DNA of 64,000 bases from Przewalskia tangutica (taxonomy: Eukaryota > Streptophyta > Magnoliopsida > Solanales > Solanaceae): NCBI GenBank assembly GCA_029844215.1, contig CM056732.1:53119007-53183006 (forward strand), read 5' to 3'. The number at the start of each line of letters is the position of its first letter. The first letter of the stretch is position 1. The translations under genes and the position numbers were made by a program. The notes below the pieces were generated by a model. The model did not search any database and was not told the origin of the DNA. It worked only from the letters and a program-made list of their open reading frames with translations. Positions 9,564-22,165 of this stretch are shown here, piece by piece.

Positions 9564-11374
9564 TAACTAGTAGCAAGACAAGGTCTTGAAGACTTAGAAA
9601 AATTTCACAACACTTTGAGCTTGTTATGTTGCTCTCGGGTTTAGGCTAGATCCCACACAAAAATTTTGCAATTTTGATCCATTATTCATAAGACTTAAAC
9701 CCAAGGTTCCTAGAGTATTATAAGGTTATCTCAATAGAAAGATTGCGGAAAAATGGCATTTTCGTATTAGTCGCAAGGCGGAAACTTAGGGAGTTCTTCA
9801 ACTTTGAAGTTGGAACTTGAAGATGAGTTCTTCATAAAGCCTACGAGTGCTTGGAGTGGATTGGAACCTAAGGAAAGGAGCTAAGAATTGCTAAGGCGCG
9901 ACTTTGAATCTTGGAAATTTTAAGGGCTTATAAAGGTATAAAATTTTGTCGTTTTAGTAGTTAAGATTTACTTGTTGTAGTAGCTATGGATATTAGCAAG
10001 CATGAGGTGTATATTATGAAGTTTGATAAGTATATTGGCTATTGGAACCCTAATCCGAAAACTAGCATGTTTAGCTTTAAGATTACAATTCAAGTTGATT
10101 ATTAGTTTAAGTTGTCGCATGTTGTTTTAAGAAGGAAATTGTAGTTGTTGAAGTTGTTCATGGCTATATAACATGTTAGACCTTAGAACTTGGAATTGGA
10201 AAAGGATTGGAAAAGACTTAGTGTTGTTGGTTATTGTTGGCCGAGAATGGCTAGTGAGTATTAAACTACTTCGTATGAATTGTGGGGCGGAATTTTACAC
10301 GTATTGTAAGGCGTGTAATCCCCTTTGTTTGGTTGTTGTTTGGAGCCTTAAATGTGGCGTGTTGGTTATTGTATTCGACCTTGAAAAAGGTGGCAAAGTG
10401 AGTAGAAACAAAGGAGGTGCTGCCCGATTTTCCGTAGAATTAGAGACCGTATACTTAGTATTATTCTACGTTAGAGACTAGAAGTTGATAGTCTTGTTGT
10501 GACCATTATAGGTTGACACTTCTACGCACGTGCGATTCGCAGCTTGTGGATTTAGCCGAAAAGGTATGTGAACTATCTCCTTCTAGCATGATTCCTTAAG
10601 ATAAAGAAAGTATGTCCTACTCCTTAAATGATCCATTCCTTGGTTGTATTCGGATTGCCTAAAATAGAATTCGTTCTATGTACTCCTTTGATTGTACTTT
10701 GATGTTTAAATTGTAAGTTGTATAATCCATTTCCTTAGTGAAGTTTGGATTCTTAAAAGTGAAAGTATTTTGCTTAAAGTACATGGAGTCTTGAAAAGGA
10801 AGTGGTTTCCAAACCTTTTGGCTAGTGCCTTAGTTCCAAAACCTAACGGTCGCTTTAATGACTTTAGGAAGTCAAAGGAGTGATTTACTTAATTGTTTTA
10901 AAAGAGGAGAAATGACATGATTTAAGAGAAGTAACTTGTTTTTAAAGGTGTAAGTTACTTGAGGTTTAAAAGTAGAAGAAACTTGTTTTCTAAATATTAA
11001 GAGACTCAAGTATTTTGAAAGTTAAGAACTTGATTTATAAGTATTTGATACTTGGTTTTAAGTATAAGTCTCTTGGTTATAAAAGGAAGGGATATGTCTA
11101 AAACCATAAAGGGTTATAACGGCTTTATGGGAAGTTGGTTATAACGGTTTTATGGAAGGTTAAGAAAGTTGTCTATTTTGATTATTGGGCATAAGTTGCC
11201 TAGATTGTGAAAATTTGAAGTTACTTGATTTCAAGCTTTGAAATGAGTTTTCTAAAAGTGTAGTAACTTACTTTGAAAAATAGACACACCTTGATACTAC
11301 GGGTGTTAGTATCTTGGGATTTTACATAAAAAAAAAAGGAGTCTTTTGAAAAGAATGTACGTACGTAGTACTTT

Positions 11375-11645
11375 GGCTTGTTAAATGAGAATTATTCTAG
11401 TTGTGCCTTGATAAGTACTTTAGCTTGTTAAATGAGAATTATTCTATTTGTGCCTGGATAAGTACTTTGGCTTGTTAAATGAGAATTATTCTATTTGTGC
11501 CTTGATAAGTACTTTGGCTTGTTAATTGAGAATTATTCCATGTGTACCTTGATAAGTACTTTGGCTTGTTAATTGAGAATTATTCCATGTGTGCCTTGAT
11601 AATTACTTTGGCTTGATTAATTGAGAATTTGCCTATGTGTGCTGG
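11375..11645 (+). repeat. 47-bp minisatellite in TG2 LTR
   Basis: About five to six copies of a unit containing AAGTACTTTGGCTTGTTAA and GAGAATTATTC. The same unit appears about 14 times, on the other strand, in the TG7 5-prime LTR. Confidence 0.9.
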
Positions 11646-11839
11646 TAATAGCCTTTGAGTGCAAGTATTATGTTTTATCATGCGACGCTCTTGGTGGAGG
11701 CCTACCGTCTTGTTGTAAGTTACTTGGGCGACGCACTCGCGATGATGTGGGATTCCACGGGTATCTTCGCTATTTGTAGTACTTGGGTTAAATTCCCGGA
11801 TTTTTATAAAAGACCTGGTAGTGCTTATGTGTTGTTTTA

Positions 11840-12085
11840 CGGCCGGTCGAGATAGGATAAGAGTATAAGTGAGGGGTAAACCCCCAAGACGCTATACCAC
11901 CTTCTCCAGGGTAAGAGTATAAATGAGGGGTAAACCCCCAAGACATTATACCCCGCTTGTTTTGTTTGATGGTCGGTTGAGATAGGATAAGAGTATAAGT
12001 GAGGGTAAACCCCAAGACGCTTATACCACCTTCTCTGTGGTAAGAGTATAATGAGAGGTAAACCCCAAGACATTATACCCTCGCT
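11840..12085 (+). repeat. Composite tandem array in TG2 3-prime LTR
   Basis: Same 54/78-bp alternating units as at 6124-6405. Contains the GAGGGGTAAACCCCCAAGAC core. Confidence 0.85.
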
Positions 12086-12800
12086 TACCACGTGCTCGAC
12101 TTCCTACTGCCCGCATAGCTTTTAGGACACGTGGGACTTGGTGTTCATGTATGCCTATTGGCGTTATATTATATCATGGATCACGGCAGGAGGAAGGATT
12201 CCACGCATGATTGATATTATGGGCGTGAGACCCATGGTTATATTTTAGAAATGACTTGTACGCATGCCCCACGACTTGTTATGATCACATGTGTTGCATC
12301 AGAGGTCGCTATCATACATGTCTCATGTTTTGCTTAGACTGTTATGATTTCATTACGCATTTCATCGCTTCACATACTTGGTACATTCTTCGTGATCGAC
12401 TCCTTCGAGGCCGCTCATGCCGCAGTTTAGGTGCCTTGATTTGGTGATCTGGCAGTGTAGGACCGCTCGTAGTTTTTGGATAGCTCTTTCGATTCGAGTT
12501 TATCTTTTGGTATAAGTTCTTTCAAGATGAGCTTTGTACGCATGGTACGCGGCCTTGTCCCGTCATAGTTCAGTATAACTCTTAGAGGTCTGTATTCATA
12601 TGTGGGATTGGACTCATGTTCAGTGTAGTGTCTTTTATTATGTATATTATATGGCAGCCTTGTCGCCTTTGCCCTTGCACGTACGTTGGTTTAAAAAAAA
12701 AAAAAAGGTGTTATTTAAATTCCGCAGTTTACTTGTGTTGTTAGGTAGAAGGGTGCCCAGGTAGGGCACCAGTCACGGGCCCGGGGTTCGGGGCGTGACA

Positions 12801-12892
12801 ACAACATTTTGCCAACCTAAGTTTCCAACTTCAAAATATTATTTCCTTTCGTACGTTCTTATCTTATCCTCTTGAATTTACGGGGTGTAACA
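12801..12892 (-). repeat. TG3 3-prime LTR, start only
   Basis: These 92 bases match 21337-21427, the start of the TG3 5-prime LTR on the minus strand (TGTTACACCCCGTAAATTC). The rest was displaced leftward by TG2. Confidence 0.9.
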
Positions 12893-12928
12893 TTCTTCCC
12901 CCCTTAGAAACATTCGTCCCCGAATGTT
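12893..12928 (-). promoter_or_regulatory. TG3 polypurine tract and hairpin
   Basis: Minus-strand polypurine tract AAGGGGGGAAGAA (12893-12905) next to the LTR, then hairpin AACATTCG-GGGA-CGAATGTT (12909-12928). Confidence 0.85.
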
Positions 12929-13180
12929 CTTTTGGAGTCAATCTAATACTTCTCGTACTTACTCTCAATGGAACTTTATTATGTCATTTATGCCCCTAAG
13001 ATATCGCACTCGCCTACCCATCCATCCTTGTCAACCAAGAAAACAGATCCCAAGAGTGCACCAACGCTAATTACCCCCATTCAAGGCCTAAAATGCTTCT
13101 CTTATCGTACTTCCCACCTACTTCTAGCATACATACATAGTCTCCATATAATCCGTTCATGACACTTAAACACACCACAA
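12929..13180 (-). other. TG3 short 3-prime non-coding stretch
   Basis: Only about 250 bp separate hairpin and gag, against 0.7 to 1.1 kb in the other elements. The block conserved in six sister elements is absent, which implies a deletion in TG3. No gene is seen. Confidence 0.6.
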
Positions 13181-13189
13181 TTTTATCAT

Positions 13190-14497
13190 GCATACAAGTC
13201 TCTAAAGGATCAAAATATACGAAATCGCATAAAGTGTAAAAGGACCGCTAAAATCGGCGCTACCACGACCTGCGCGGCCTGTCGGTGCATGAACATCCTG
13301 CCTAGCCGTTGAAGGCGAAGAACCCGCAATCGACCCATAGGCATGCTACCCGCGATGCCACCGGTCGACGATCCACTTGCCAAATGGCCTGTTGGCCGCA
13401 GCATAACAAGTCGCCGACCTAGTCGACATTACAAAATGAGCTCTACCACATTAACCACCGAGGCAAAGGTGGCCTCCCAGCTACTATCCCGGACATCTCG
13501 TGAACTGAAGCCGGAGCCTGACCCGCTCGAATATCACGCGGTCAAACCACCCGCCAAGGCCGGTAGGAGCACTGCGTCGGTGAAATGTAGACCTAGCTTT
13601 CTTCTTGGCTGTCCGCCTCAAAACTATCCTAAAACTCGCCGTCCTAGCCTCTTGGGTGGTGAATCTGGTAGCTCTCTTTCCCTCTCCTCAATCCCCTGTG
13701 CATAAGCCTGCATCCTGGCAATATCCATACCTGGCTGAAGAGCTACTCCCAGACATGCGGTAACCATATATCGGTCTAGTCCCATCACATAGCGGTGAAC
13801 TCTGTCCGCCATATCCGCCACAATAGTGGGTGCATACCTGGCCAATGAGTCAAATTCCAGGTTGTACTCTCTGATGGTCCTCCCATTCTGTCTCAATGCC
13901 AAGAACCTATCCAGGCGGGCTCTCCTCGTCTCAGGAGGCAAAAAGTGATCGAGGAAGGCTTCCGTGAACTCATCCCAAACAGCTGGAGGAGCACCCACAC
14001 CTCTAGACAACACCCACGACTCAAACCAGTTCAACGCAATATCGCGTAACCGGTAAGACGCTAACACAACGGACTCCGTCTCCGAGGCCCTAAGCACCTG
14101 CATAGTCCGCTGCACCTGCCGAATGAACTCCTGAGGGTCCTCCTCAGACCTCGAACCATAGAATTCGGGTGGATTACAACTCAGAAAGTCCCGAATCCTC
14201 AAACTATCGGCTCTAGGGTTAGCTACCGGCTCCTGTCGGCGCTGCCCTGCCACAATGCTAGTCAATAATCGGATCTGCTCTCCGTAATCTATACTGGCAC
14301 CAGGTCGTGGAACTGAGGCTCAGTGCACGGAACCTCGTGTTACCGCGCTCTCGGCCCTCTATCTGGGCGTGGCTGAACTTCGCCGATCCCCATAACCTCG
14401 GGCATAGTCCGGGCTGATCCTAGAAATCCTCGTGTACCACTAACAACTCTTCTTCTTTGTCTTGCCATACGGCCACAGTCGCCTTCCGTGGAGGCAT
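13190..14497 (-). pseudogene. gag: TG3 gag, family B, best capsid domain
   Basis: The MPPRK-type ATG is at 14497 on the minus strand. The capsid part is open for 213 codons (13624-14265): DFLSCNPPEFYGS near residues 27-39, DPQEFIRQVQRTM, NWFESWV near 87, VWDEFTEAFLDHFLPP near 105-120, RQNGRTIREYNLEFDSLARYA near 135, and MGLDRYMVTACLGVALQPG near 165. This is the Retrotrans_gag family, closest in style to Del/Tekay chromovirus gag. The C-terminal zinc-knuckle region (about 13200-13450) is recognisable only in pieces, with several short deletions. The N-terminal part before 14265 is also out of frame. It would form the particle shell; no partner pol follows. Confidence 0.87.
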
Positions 14498-15229
14498 AAG
14501 CGATACATAAGAATAGGTCGAGAGGATTACGTCAAGACCGAACCGGGCCGTGATCGTGCCTTACCGGGCACCCTAGTGATACAACATCGAGAAAACCACG
14601 GAAATAAAAACTTAAACATGCAAATAGACATGGATCAAGATGAAATAAAATAGGCCAACCAAAAGCGGTTGCCTTTCAACATATATATATAAACATTTGA
14701 GCATTACAATCCACAACCCCGCCCACAACAAAGGCTGCACCTCTAAGATTTTACAACAACTATGACGACGGGGCCGCCATACCACGAATGTACAAGAACC
14801 TACGGACTGGTAACATACCAAAGATAAGCCTCGGCGGGCAGAGCTTCCCAAAGCTGAAATGAGATCCTAAACGCGGGATCGGCGGTAGATGTACTTCTAC
14901 TGCGGCATGAACGCGGCCCCGAAGGAGGTCGATAACAGTACCAAGTATGTGAAGCAGAAAATCGCAAATGAAATCATACGATCTATACAAAGCGGGAGAC
15001 ATGTATGATAGCCAAACTACAAGATACAACATATAAACAATTATATCAAGTCGTGGACTCACGCCTCCAAATCATCACTCGTGCGTGGAATTCCTTCCTC
15101 ACCGCTGCGAGCCTATGATATAACAACAGGAGTATACATGACCACGTGTCCCACGTGTCATAAAAATCTGACGGCAAGTATAACTACGATCCGACCGTAC
15201 CAATAATCTTGTACAACCAATCATGAAGG

Positions 15230-15440
15230 CGACACGTGGCAAGTGCAATAGCCTCCACTACCCACTGCGCCACGTAGGCGACGGGGCAAGTGAATCGCCA
15301 CGCACAGATCACAACCGTAAGTCACGGCTCCATCCAAACACCGACTCGCGAAGGCACGTGGCGGTGCAATAACCTATACCGGATCCACCGTCACGTGGCG
15401 ACGGGGCAAGTAAACAGTACGCACGCGATCACAACCGTAA
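15230..15440 (-). repeat. Degenerate tandem array in S1
   Basis: Repeated ACGGGGCAAGTGAA, CACGTGGC and ATCACAACCGTAAGTCACG blocks, related to the array of TG4 at 25803-26155. Confidence 0.6.
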
Positions 15441-16474
15441 GTCACGATGCTTCGCGTAAATAACCAGAATGGTCACATGTCCACATCATCGGTGTAGTCA
15501 TGCCCATGTAACAATAATAATGGAAGCATACCCGTGGAATCTTCCGTCACTGCCAGTACGTCCAAGTAAGTCCTCAACAAGTCAACCGGCCCTCCATCGA
15601 GAGACGCAGTAATATAGAAACACAATTCTTGCACAACAAAGGCTATCACAACAAGCATAGGCAAGTTACACACAACAACAAGTACTTTCATTTTTTATCA
15701 AAGTCCGGGTTTTAACCCTAAAGTACTACGTACGTTAACTTCCTTTTAAAGAGATCCATTTCTTTCACATAAGTCACACAATACCCGTAGTATAAAATAG
15801 TGACTATCTTTTTAAGTAAACAAAACACTTCCCCTTTTGTAAAATTAAGTAACAACATTATTTTCCAAACGTTCAAGTTTGCCTAATTTCAAATGCTCAA
15901 GTCACTTATTTTAAAAAGGTTCCATAACTCATAGTCTTATTTACTTAAGAATATAATTCTCTTTTAAACAACCTGAGAAACATATGCCTTATATATGAGT
16001 AGGTTATTCTTGTTTATAACAATCTTATTACAGCAGCCATGATCTAGAAAATGTAATATCATTTTGTCTCATCTTAGTTTCTATGCAGATGGAGGTTTCT
16101 ACTGGTTTTAATATAATACATCATTATTCAATACATTTTCCTTTATTAGCGCTGCAGTTGTGCTGGTTGCGACATTCGATTTCGAAATCGAAGAAACATA
16201 ATTCCTTTTAAAAACCAAGTACTCATTACTCACGAATGAGGCTTCACACAAACATCCATATTTAAGACAATTAAGTTAAGTCTCTTATCTTATAAGATCA
16301 AGTCTCTTAACTTCTAAAAACAGCAAACCATTTTCTTTACCACTCTTAAGACGTTATACCTAACTTCCCATAAAGCTAGTATAACTCTTTTTAAAACCTT
16401 TTAAAACCAAGTGTTACTCTTCTTTCAAAAATGGTTTCTTAGCATTTGAAATACATTCAAGGTTCTTATTATTC

Positions 16475-16665
16475 AGGCTTAAGTCAAAGACATTGCCGTA
16501 CAACTACGTTCAATTAGCACACGACGCGTCTACCGTACTATATATTATTCGAGCTTAAGTCAAAAGACATTGCCGCATAACTATGTTCAATTAGCACGTC
16601 GTCTACCGTACTATATATTATTCAGGCTTAAGTCAAAAGACATTGCCGTACTATATATATCTTCC
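16475..16665 (-). repeat. Tandem repeat in S1, about 78-bp unit
   Basis: Two and a half to three copies of a unit containing TTAAGTCAAAAGACATTGCC and CGTCTACCGTACTATATATT. Confidence 0.75.
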
Positions 16666-17450
16666 TTTAAAATATCATGCTCAAGAGTATAGGAAGAATC
16701 ACATACCTCGCGACGATTATCGACTATAAGCAAAATGCTCCACGGCTATAACCCGGCTAGCCTTGTCCACCTTTCAAGTAGCACATTCAACCTAAACAGG
16801 TTATATCAGTCTATCAAAGTCTAGACTATTCTGCGGTAAATTGGGCAGCACTTCCCTACCCGTCAAATTACAAGTCTACTGTAAATACAGTCCTATGTAA
16901 GTACAATTCAATTCCCTTCTTATATACCTTCCTTGTATATACTTATACTTAATTCTTATACTTCAACAGTATGCAAACTCTTATAACAAAAGAAGGTTAA
17001 GAGTATTTACCTCGATAAGCCCAAAATTATCCAAGTATATAAGTCGCTCCTGAGCAACGTTTAGCTCCAACTCCGGGCGCTCCAACCCGCTCCAAACAAC
17101 CCTTAGAAGTTCCCAACAACTTTTACTTAACACTTCAACCCACTATGAAGGTTTTCCTTAGGGTTTCGGTTTGAGACAAAAGGTAGTATTTTTGGGCTCT
17201 ACGTAGAGAGGTAACTTTTGGAATACAACAAGGTATAAGGCCAAGGTATTTTGGGCATTATAACAATACTTGGAGAGTATTTCTACCAAGAGGGGGGGTG
17301 TATTATACGAAACAACTAGGCTAGGGGGGGGTACCCCACGGCTAGACCACTAGGAGGGGGAGGGGGAAGCTCTGGGCTAGAGCAACAAGAAGGGAGGAGA
17401 GGGTTTCAAGACTTGGAAGTTTTTGGATGAATGAAGTCTTCAAGCTTAGG

Positions 17451-17464
17451 GGGGTATTTATAGC
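17451..17464 (-). promoter_or_regulatory. TATA box of S1 LTR
   Basis: Minus strand GCTATAAATACCCC, about 440 bp from the LTR start. The same motif occurs at the same place in S2, TG5, TG6 and TG8 LTRs. Confidence 0.65.
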
Positions 17465-17991
17465 AAAACCAAAAGCCAACCAATGGCCAAGATCAAGCCA
17501 TGTGCAAGGCAAGTGTAAGGCCTTGATCAAGCCAAGTGCACCCTAGCCCCTACTCCACAAAACAAGGCACAAAACATGGCACCAAACAAGCCACAAAACA
17601 AGGCCAAAACAAGGAGCCAATTGGCCAAGAAAACGTGACCCCAATTCGTCCAAGGGTTGCCGCCCCTTGCTTCAATGTGAGGTGACACATGTCACCCTCC
17701 CGTTGGTCCAAAATATTTTATCTCTCGAAAAATCCGCAAAAATTATAAATCACATAGCCGGAATTTTCCCTACGTAAGCTGGGGAAAGGTTTCGTCGGAA
17801 CACGACTCTATTCGGCACTTGTGCCCAAACTTCGAACCAAAGCCAAACTTTAAGTCTCAAATTGTCGACGACGCCCCACGTATACTGGAAATACGGTATA
17901 GCAGATTCGACCTAGTAGACACGGCTCTTCGCACGATCTCGGAGAGAAGAATGGAAACAAATCCTAAATGTCCTGCAGCCTCCTGATTATA

Positions 17992-18011
17992 GATGTGGTG
18001 CACAACACATC
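17992..18011 (-). promoter_or_regulatory. TG3 leader hairpin, dimer-initiation-like
   Basis: On the minus strand stem GATGTG / CACATC closes loop TTGTGCAC, with palindrome GTGCAC. Compared with family A (GGTGTG / CACACC) both sides of one stem pair changed together, so pairing is kept. Confidence 0.55.
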
Positions 18012-18063
18012 AATAATCAAGACTCTACAAGACACGGTCTGTAGACACTTTCCGAGGACTAAC

Positions 18064-18075
18064 TGCTCTTATACC
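18064..18075 (-). other. TG3 primer binding site
   Basis: Minus strand TGGTATAAGAGC, one mismatch to the initiator Met tRNA complement, 5 bases inside the LTR boundary at 18081. Confidence 0.85.
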
Positions 18076-18080
18076 ACTTT

Positions 18081-21000
18081 TGTCACGACCCGACCGGGCG
18101 CGATCGTGCCCTACGGGCACCTTACGTATACATCGAGAGATAATCATTGAACATACATAAACTTAACAATGAAATAAATAATAGGTTAGCCGATAAGGCT
18201 ACCTTCCTGGATATAAACAAATCCAAAAGCAGTTACCTCAAAAAAAAATTATAAAGTGACCCACAAGATATGACTACAGACCTCTAAGAGTTTACATAAC
18301 AACTGTGAAGGGACAGGGCCCCGCCATACCCCTGAATGTACAAAAGTCAACACCTTCAGGGAACCATACCAAAGACAAAGCTTCCGGAGAAATGGAGCTT
18401 TCCAAGAACTGAACAGTGATCCTAAGAGTGCGGATCAGCAAGCTATGTACCTCAACCTGCGGCATGAACGCACTTCAAGGAGGTCAGTACAAAATATGTA
18501 CCAAGTATGCAAAACTGAAAGTACTGTAATTTAAATCATAATAGTCAAAAATACAGCTGAAGACATATATGATAACCCAAAATAATAAAGATAATCGCCT
18601 TCTTGAAGTGGAAGTAATGAAAGTCAATTTTACCTTATGCACTGTTTCAACATATGAACGATAGTCACCCGGGGCTATGAACACCACCGAATATCAAAGC
18701 GCCTCGCGGGATTCCCATCACTGCCGACCGCTAGGTGTAAAATCTAACCATGTGACGCGCGTGGCATCGCCCTTCTCACCGCCGGCTGCGCTGACACATA
18801 CAACACGCCTATATACCTATATATCTCTACGCCCGTGGAATCCTCATCTCGTACATGACTTCATGGGAGCTAACCCGTGGGGTAATAGTCGTATCCGAAT
18901 TTAACCCGCGTCACAGTCGCGTGCCTCAATCCTCATCGAAAGCATGTCCGAGGTGCATGCCTCGGAATCCCTCATCGCAAGCATGTCCAAGGATCGACCT
19001 CCATGGAAGCGTACCCGTGGAATCCCACATCACTGTCGGTACGTCACGATAAGCTCATATTGCATGCCTCGGAATCCCTCATCGAAAGCATGTCCAAGGT
19101 GCATGCCTCGGAATCTCTCATCGTAAGCATGTCCAAGGATCAACCTCATGGAAGCATACCCGCAGAATCCCACATCACTGCCGGTACGTCCAGGTAAACT
19201 CATACTAGGACAATGGAAGCATACCCGTGGAATCCCACATCACTGTCGGTACGTCCAAGTAAACTCACAACTTCTTTAGACTTTCATTAACATACAAAAT
19301 GGATCTCATTTTATGACCTTAAGGCACTTTCCATATCACTTAACAAGTCCGGGGAATTTCAACCCAAAGTACTATGTATTTCTATTCTTTCCAAGATCCC
19401 TTTTCCACATAAGACCCCAAGATACTAACACCCGTAGTATCAAGGCTTATCCACATTTCAAACAAGTCACTATACTATTAGAAATATTCTTCGGCTTCTA
19501 AATCAAGTGACCCTCATTTAAAACTTTAAGCAAATGATGCCTTTAAATCAAATTGCCTTTCTTAGCTTCCATTCTTTTATCTAGGTTTACCTTATTCGAG
19601 AAAACCCATTTCTTTAACCTTCCATAAAGTTATTATAACCAACTTTCCATAAAGCCGTTATACTAACTTTATGCTTTAGAAACTAAGACAATCTTATCCT
19701 TTCATAAGGCCGTCATAACTAGCCTCCCATAAAGCCGTTATAACTTCTTATGTCTTAGACAACTTCGTTCTTTATATGACCAAGAGACTTGTACTTCAAA
19801 TCAAGTTACACAACTTTCAAAATGCTTCAAGTCTCTTTACTCAGAAGACAAGAATTCTTAACTTAGACAACAAGTTCTTATCTTTATAATAGTTCCAGAA
19901 TCAATACTTTCAAATCAAGTATTCCATACCTTTCACATCAAGAAGTCCTTGTCTACCCCATTAGCATAACCCGTTCTTATAACCTTTTCTCAAGGACAAG
20001 TGAGTTAATCCGCTAACTCAACCGACTAGGCATCTTTAAAACAAGTCAAGTATATCAAATGACTTTACCTTATTTAAATCACACACGTCTATCGTACCAT
20101 ACAGTTAAAACTACTCATGCTCAAGAGATAAGAAAGTTTTCACATACCTCTTATGTTTAATCCACTTGCCAGGTCCAATATGTCGTCCGTAGATGTCAAT
20201 CTATAATGACCATAATACGTCTATTAGCTTCTAGCTTCAACGTAGAATATTCTAATGTAAAGTCCCTTGTTCTACGGGAAGAATTGGACAGCACTTCCTT
20301 TGTTTCTACTTACTTTTCCACCTTTTTCAAGATCCGAATTCAATAACCAAACGCCGCATTTAAGGCACAACAATAGAGCTAACCAAAAGGGGATTACACG
20401 CCTTTACAGGACGCGTAAAATTCTGCCCCACAATAATACAAAACAACCCAATAATTCCAAGCCACATTCGGCTACAATATCACGACAATTATCAATTTCC
20501 TTTCAATATCCCTTCTAATCCAATCTCGTTATTCCAACATGTTATATAAGTCATAACAAATTATATACCCTCCTATTTATAACATGCAACGATTTTAGCT
20601 AACAACCGAATTGATTACAACATGAGTGGCTAACATGCCCATTTTCTGTTTTCAACAAGACGACAAGACCCAAATCTTTTCAAACTTTAATATAGCAACC
20701 ATAAGCTCATTTCTTAACTACTATAACTTGAAATCTTCATTTACACAAGAAGGAGAAGATTTTACCTCAAGAAGCCCTCTTTCCGAAATCTTCTTCACTT
20801 TAAAATTACCCACACGAACCCTCTACAAGCTTGCCAACACTTTTCCTTCTTGAAGCCCTTCCAAAATTCTCACCGGGTTCATCAATTTGAGAGAGAGGAG
20901 AGGATTTTCTTAGAAACCCTTGCAAATGGCCAAGTCTTGAAGACTTGCCCTAAAATAAGACCTCCTTTGGTCAAAGGATGGGAGGACACTTGTCACCCTC

Positions 21001-21427
21001 CCATAGGCCTTCTAATAAAATATCCCCTGTTTTTCGCCCCTTTCTGCGTAAAAATCCCGCCTTGGCGCCGCGGCGCTGCAACCTCAGAGGGTTTTCAGAA
21101 ATATCGGCGCCATGTTCGCTAACGGCCGCGGCGCTGACGCACGCTGGGAAGTCCGCCTCCGCACCGTCCCACGTAACTTCTAACGCCAGTAACTTCTACC
21201 CCGATGTCCAATCGGCCAGTGGTTTGTTGCGTTGGAAACTAGACTCAACGAACTTCATACTAGTCCTTTAAAACTCTTCAAAACTCCTAAAGAACTAGGA
21301 GATATACCGCTCCAAAGTTGACTGAAAGTCTGCCCACAACCTTTTGCCAACCTAAGTTTCCAACTTCAAAATATTATTTCCTTTCGTACGTTCTTATCTT
21401 ATCCTCTTGAATTTACGGGGTGTAACA
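18081..21427 (-). repeat. TG3 5-prime LTR, 3.35 kb
   Basis: Plus-strand left end TGTCACGACCCGACCGGG, right end ACGGGGTGTAACA. It holds a 39-bp array (18905-19265), several TTATAACGG-type repeats (19620-19750), and a GTATGTGAAA box (minus, about 20139). A GC-rich stretch with GGCGCCGCGGCGC lies at 21061-21140. It lacks the conserved 180-bp module found in other family B LTRs, and I could not place a clear TATA box. Confidence 0.9.
18905..19265 (-). repeat. Minisatellites in TG3 5-prime LTR
   Basis: About four to five copies of a 39-bp unit with GCATGCCTCGGAATC and AAGCATGTCCAAGG, overlapping a second repeat with GGAAGCATACCCGTGGAATC. Confidence 0.85.
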
Positions 21428-22165
21428 CTCTAGTGATACAACATCAGAGAAAATCAGCGGAAATAAAAACTTAAACATGAAACAAGATAAAATAAGAAAC
21501 AGGCTAACCAAAACGGTTACCTTTCTGCAAATATATATACCTGAACAGTTATATCCTTTTACAAAACATGCCACAACAAGATCTACTGGACCTCTAAGAA
21601 TGTAACCAACTACGACGGGACGGGGCCCGCCATACCACGAATGTAAGTACTACAACAACAGGGACTATACGAAAGATAAGCCTCCGAGAAACGGAGCTTC
21701 GAGCCGAATCGTGATCCTATGGCGAGGATCAACAATCGGCGTACCTCACTGCATGAACGCGGCCCCGGGGAGGTCGATGACAGTACCAAGTATGTGGCGA
21801 AAATATCGTAAATGAAATCATAATAGTCTATATAAGCGGGAGACATGTATGATAACCAAACTACATTACACAACATATAGCGATCGTGTCAAGTCGGGAC
21901 TCACGCCTCAAAGTCATCACTCAAAATATAACAATGGGTCTCACGCCCACAACATCAATCATGCGTGGACTTCCTTCCTCATCGCCGCGATCTATGACAT
22001 AACAACACCAAGGAGTACACATGAACACGAGTCCCACCTGTGTCATAAAACCGCACGGCAAGTGCGGCATAGCTACCAGATCCAAAGCCGCATCATCAAC
22101 TGACCGGGGCAAGTACGAAAGCCAACTACCAGATACCAAAGCCGTACCAATAATACTATATAACT
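21428..22165 (-). repeat. TG4 LTR, left piece
   Basis: Resumes TG4 LTR sequence right of TG3 (CTAGTGATACAACATCAGAG, seen near the same end of TG5 and TG6 LTRs). The first 60 or so bases lie left of the window. Ends at the S2 insertion. Whether TG4 is a solo LTR or part of a full element cannot be decided here. Confidence 0.85.

Larger units (their letters stand above)
6124..12800 (+). mobile_element. TG2: gag-only Ty3/Gypsy element, family A
   Basis: The rest of its 5-prime LTR (6124-7130) is followed by PBS, leader, gag, non-coding block, purine tract and a complete 3-prime LTR (9073-12800). The internal region is 1942 bp with no pol. TG1 sits in its 5-prime LTR. TG2 itself is inserted in the 3-prime LTR of TG3: ACAAC at 12801-12805 follows its end, and ACAAC occurs at the equivalent place (about 21337) in the intact TG3 5-prime LTR, consistent with a 5-bp target duplication. 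Confidence 0.88.
9073..12800 (+). repeat. TG2 3-prime LTR, 3.73 kb
   Basis: Starts TGTTACACCCCGTAAGTCC and ends TTCGGGGCGTGACA. It holds the TATA-like box (9553), splice-donor-like GTATGTGAAC (10564-10573), two TTATAACGG repeats near 11110-11155, a 47-bp array and the composite array. Between 11650 and 11840 it keeps a segment that TG1 lost when its own array replaced this part. Confidence 0.92.
14530..17903 (-). mobile_element. Solo LTR S1 in TG3 leader
   Basis: A single LTR of the TG6 type, 3374 bp, reading TG-like to CA-like ends on the minus strand with point changes at both tips (CGTCAAGACC at the left, GTATAGCA at the right). Flanks are GATTA (14525-14529) and GATTC (17904-17908), a near-perfect 5-bp target duplication. 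TG3 leader sequence continues across it, so this is insertion followed by LTR-LTR recombination. It carries the conserved 180-bp module (about 16008-16195), TTATAACGG-type repeats and a TATA box. Confidence 0.85.
12801..21427 (-). mobile_element. TG3: gag-only Ty3/Gypsy element, family B
   Basis: On the plus strand: remnant of the 3-prime LTR (12801-12892), purine tract, short non-coding stretch, gag, leader split by a solo LTR (14530-17903), PBS and a complete 5-prime LTR (18081-21427). Without the solo LTR the internal region is about 1.8 kb and has no pol. TG3 is inserted in an LTR of TG4, whose sequence resumes at 21428. Confidence 0.87.

Noticed and set aside
13343..13705. 120-codon plus-strand frame with Pro/Arg/Ser-rich peptide
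   Set aside because: Shadow of the TG3 gag on the opposite strand.
15000..15700. Possible host gene or tRNA within S1
   Set aside because: The sequence aligns with the terminal part of the other LTRs; no tRNA box A/B and no coherent frame.
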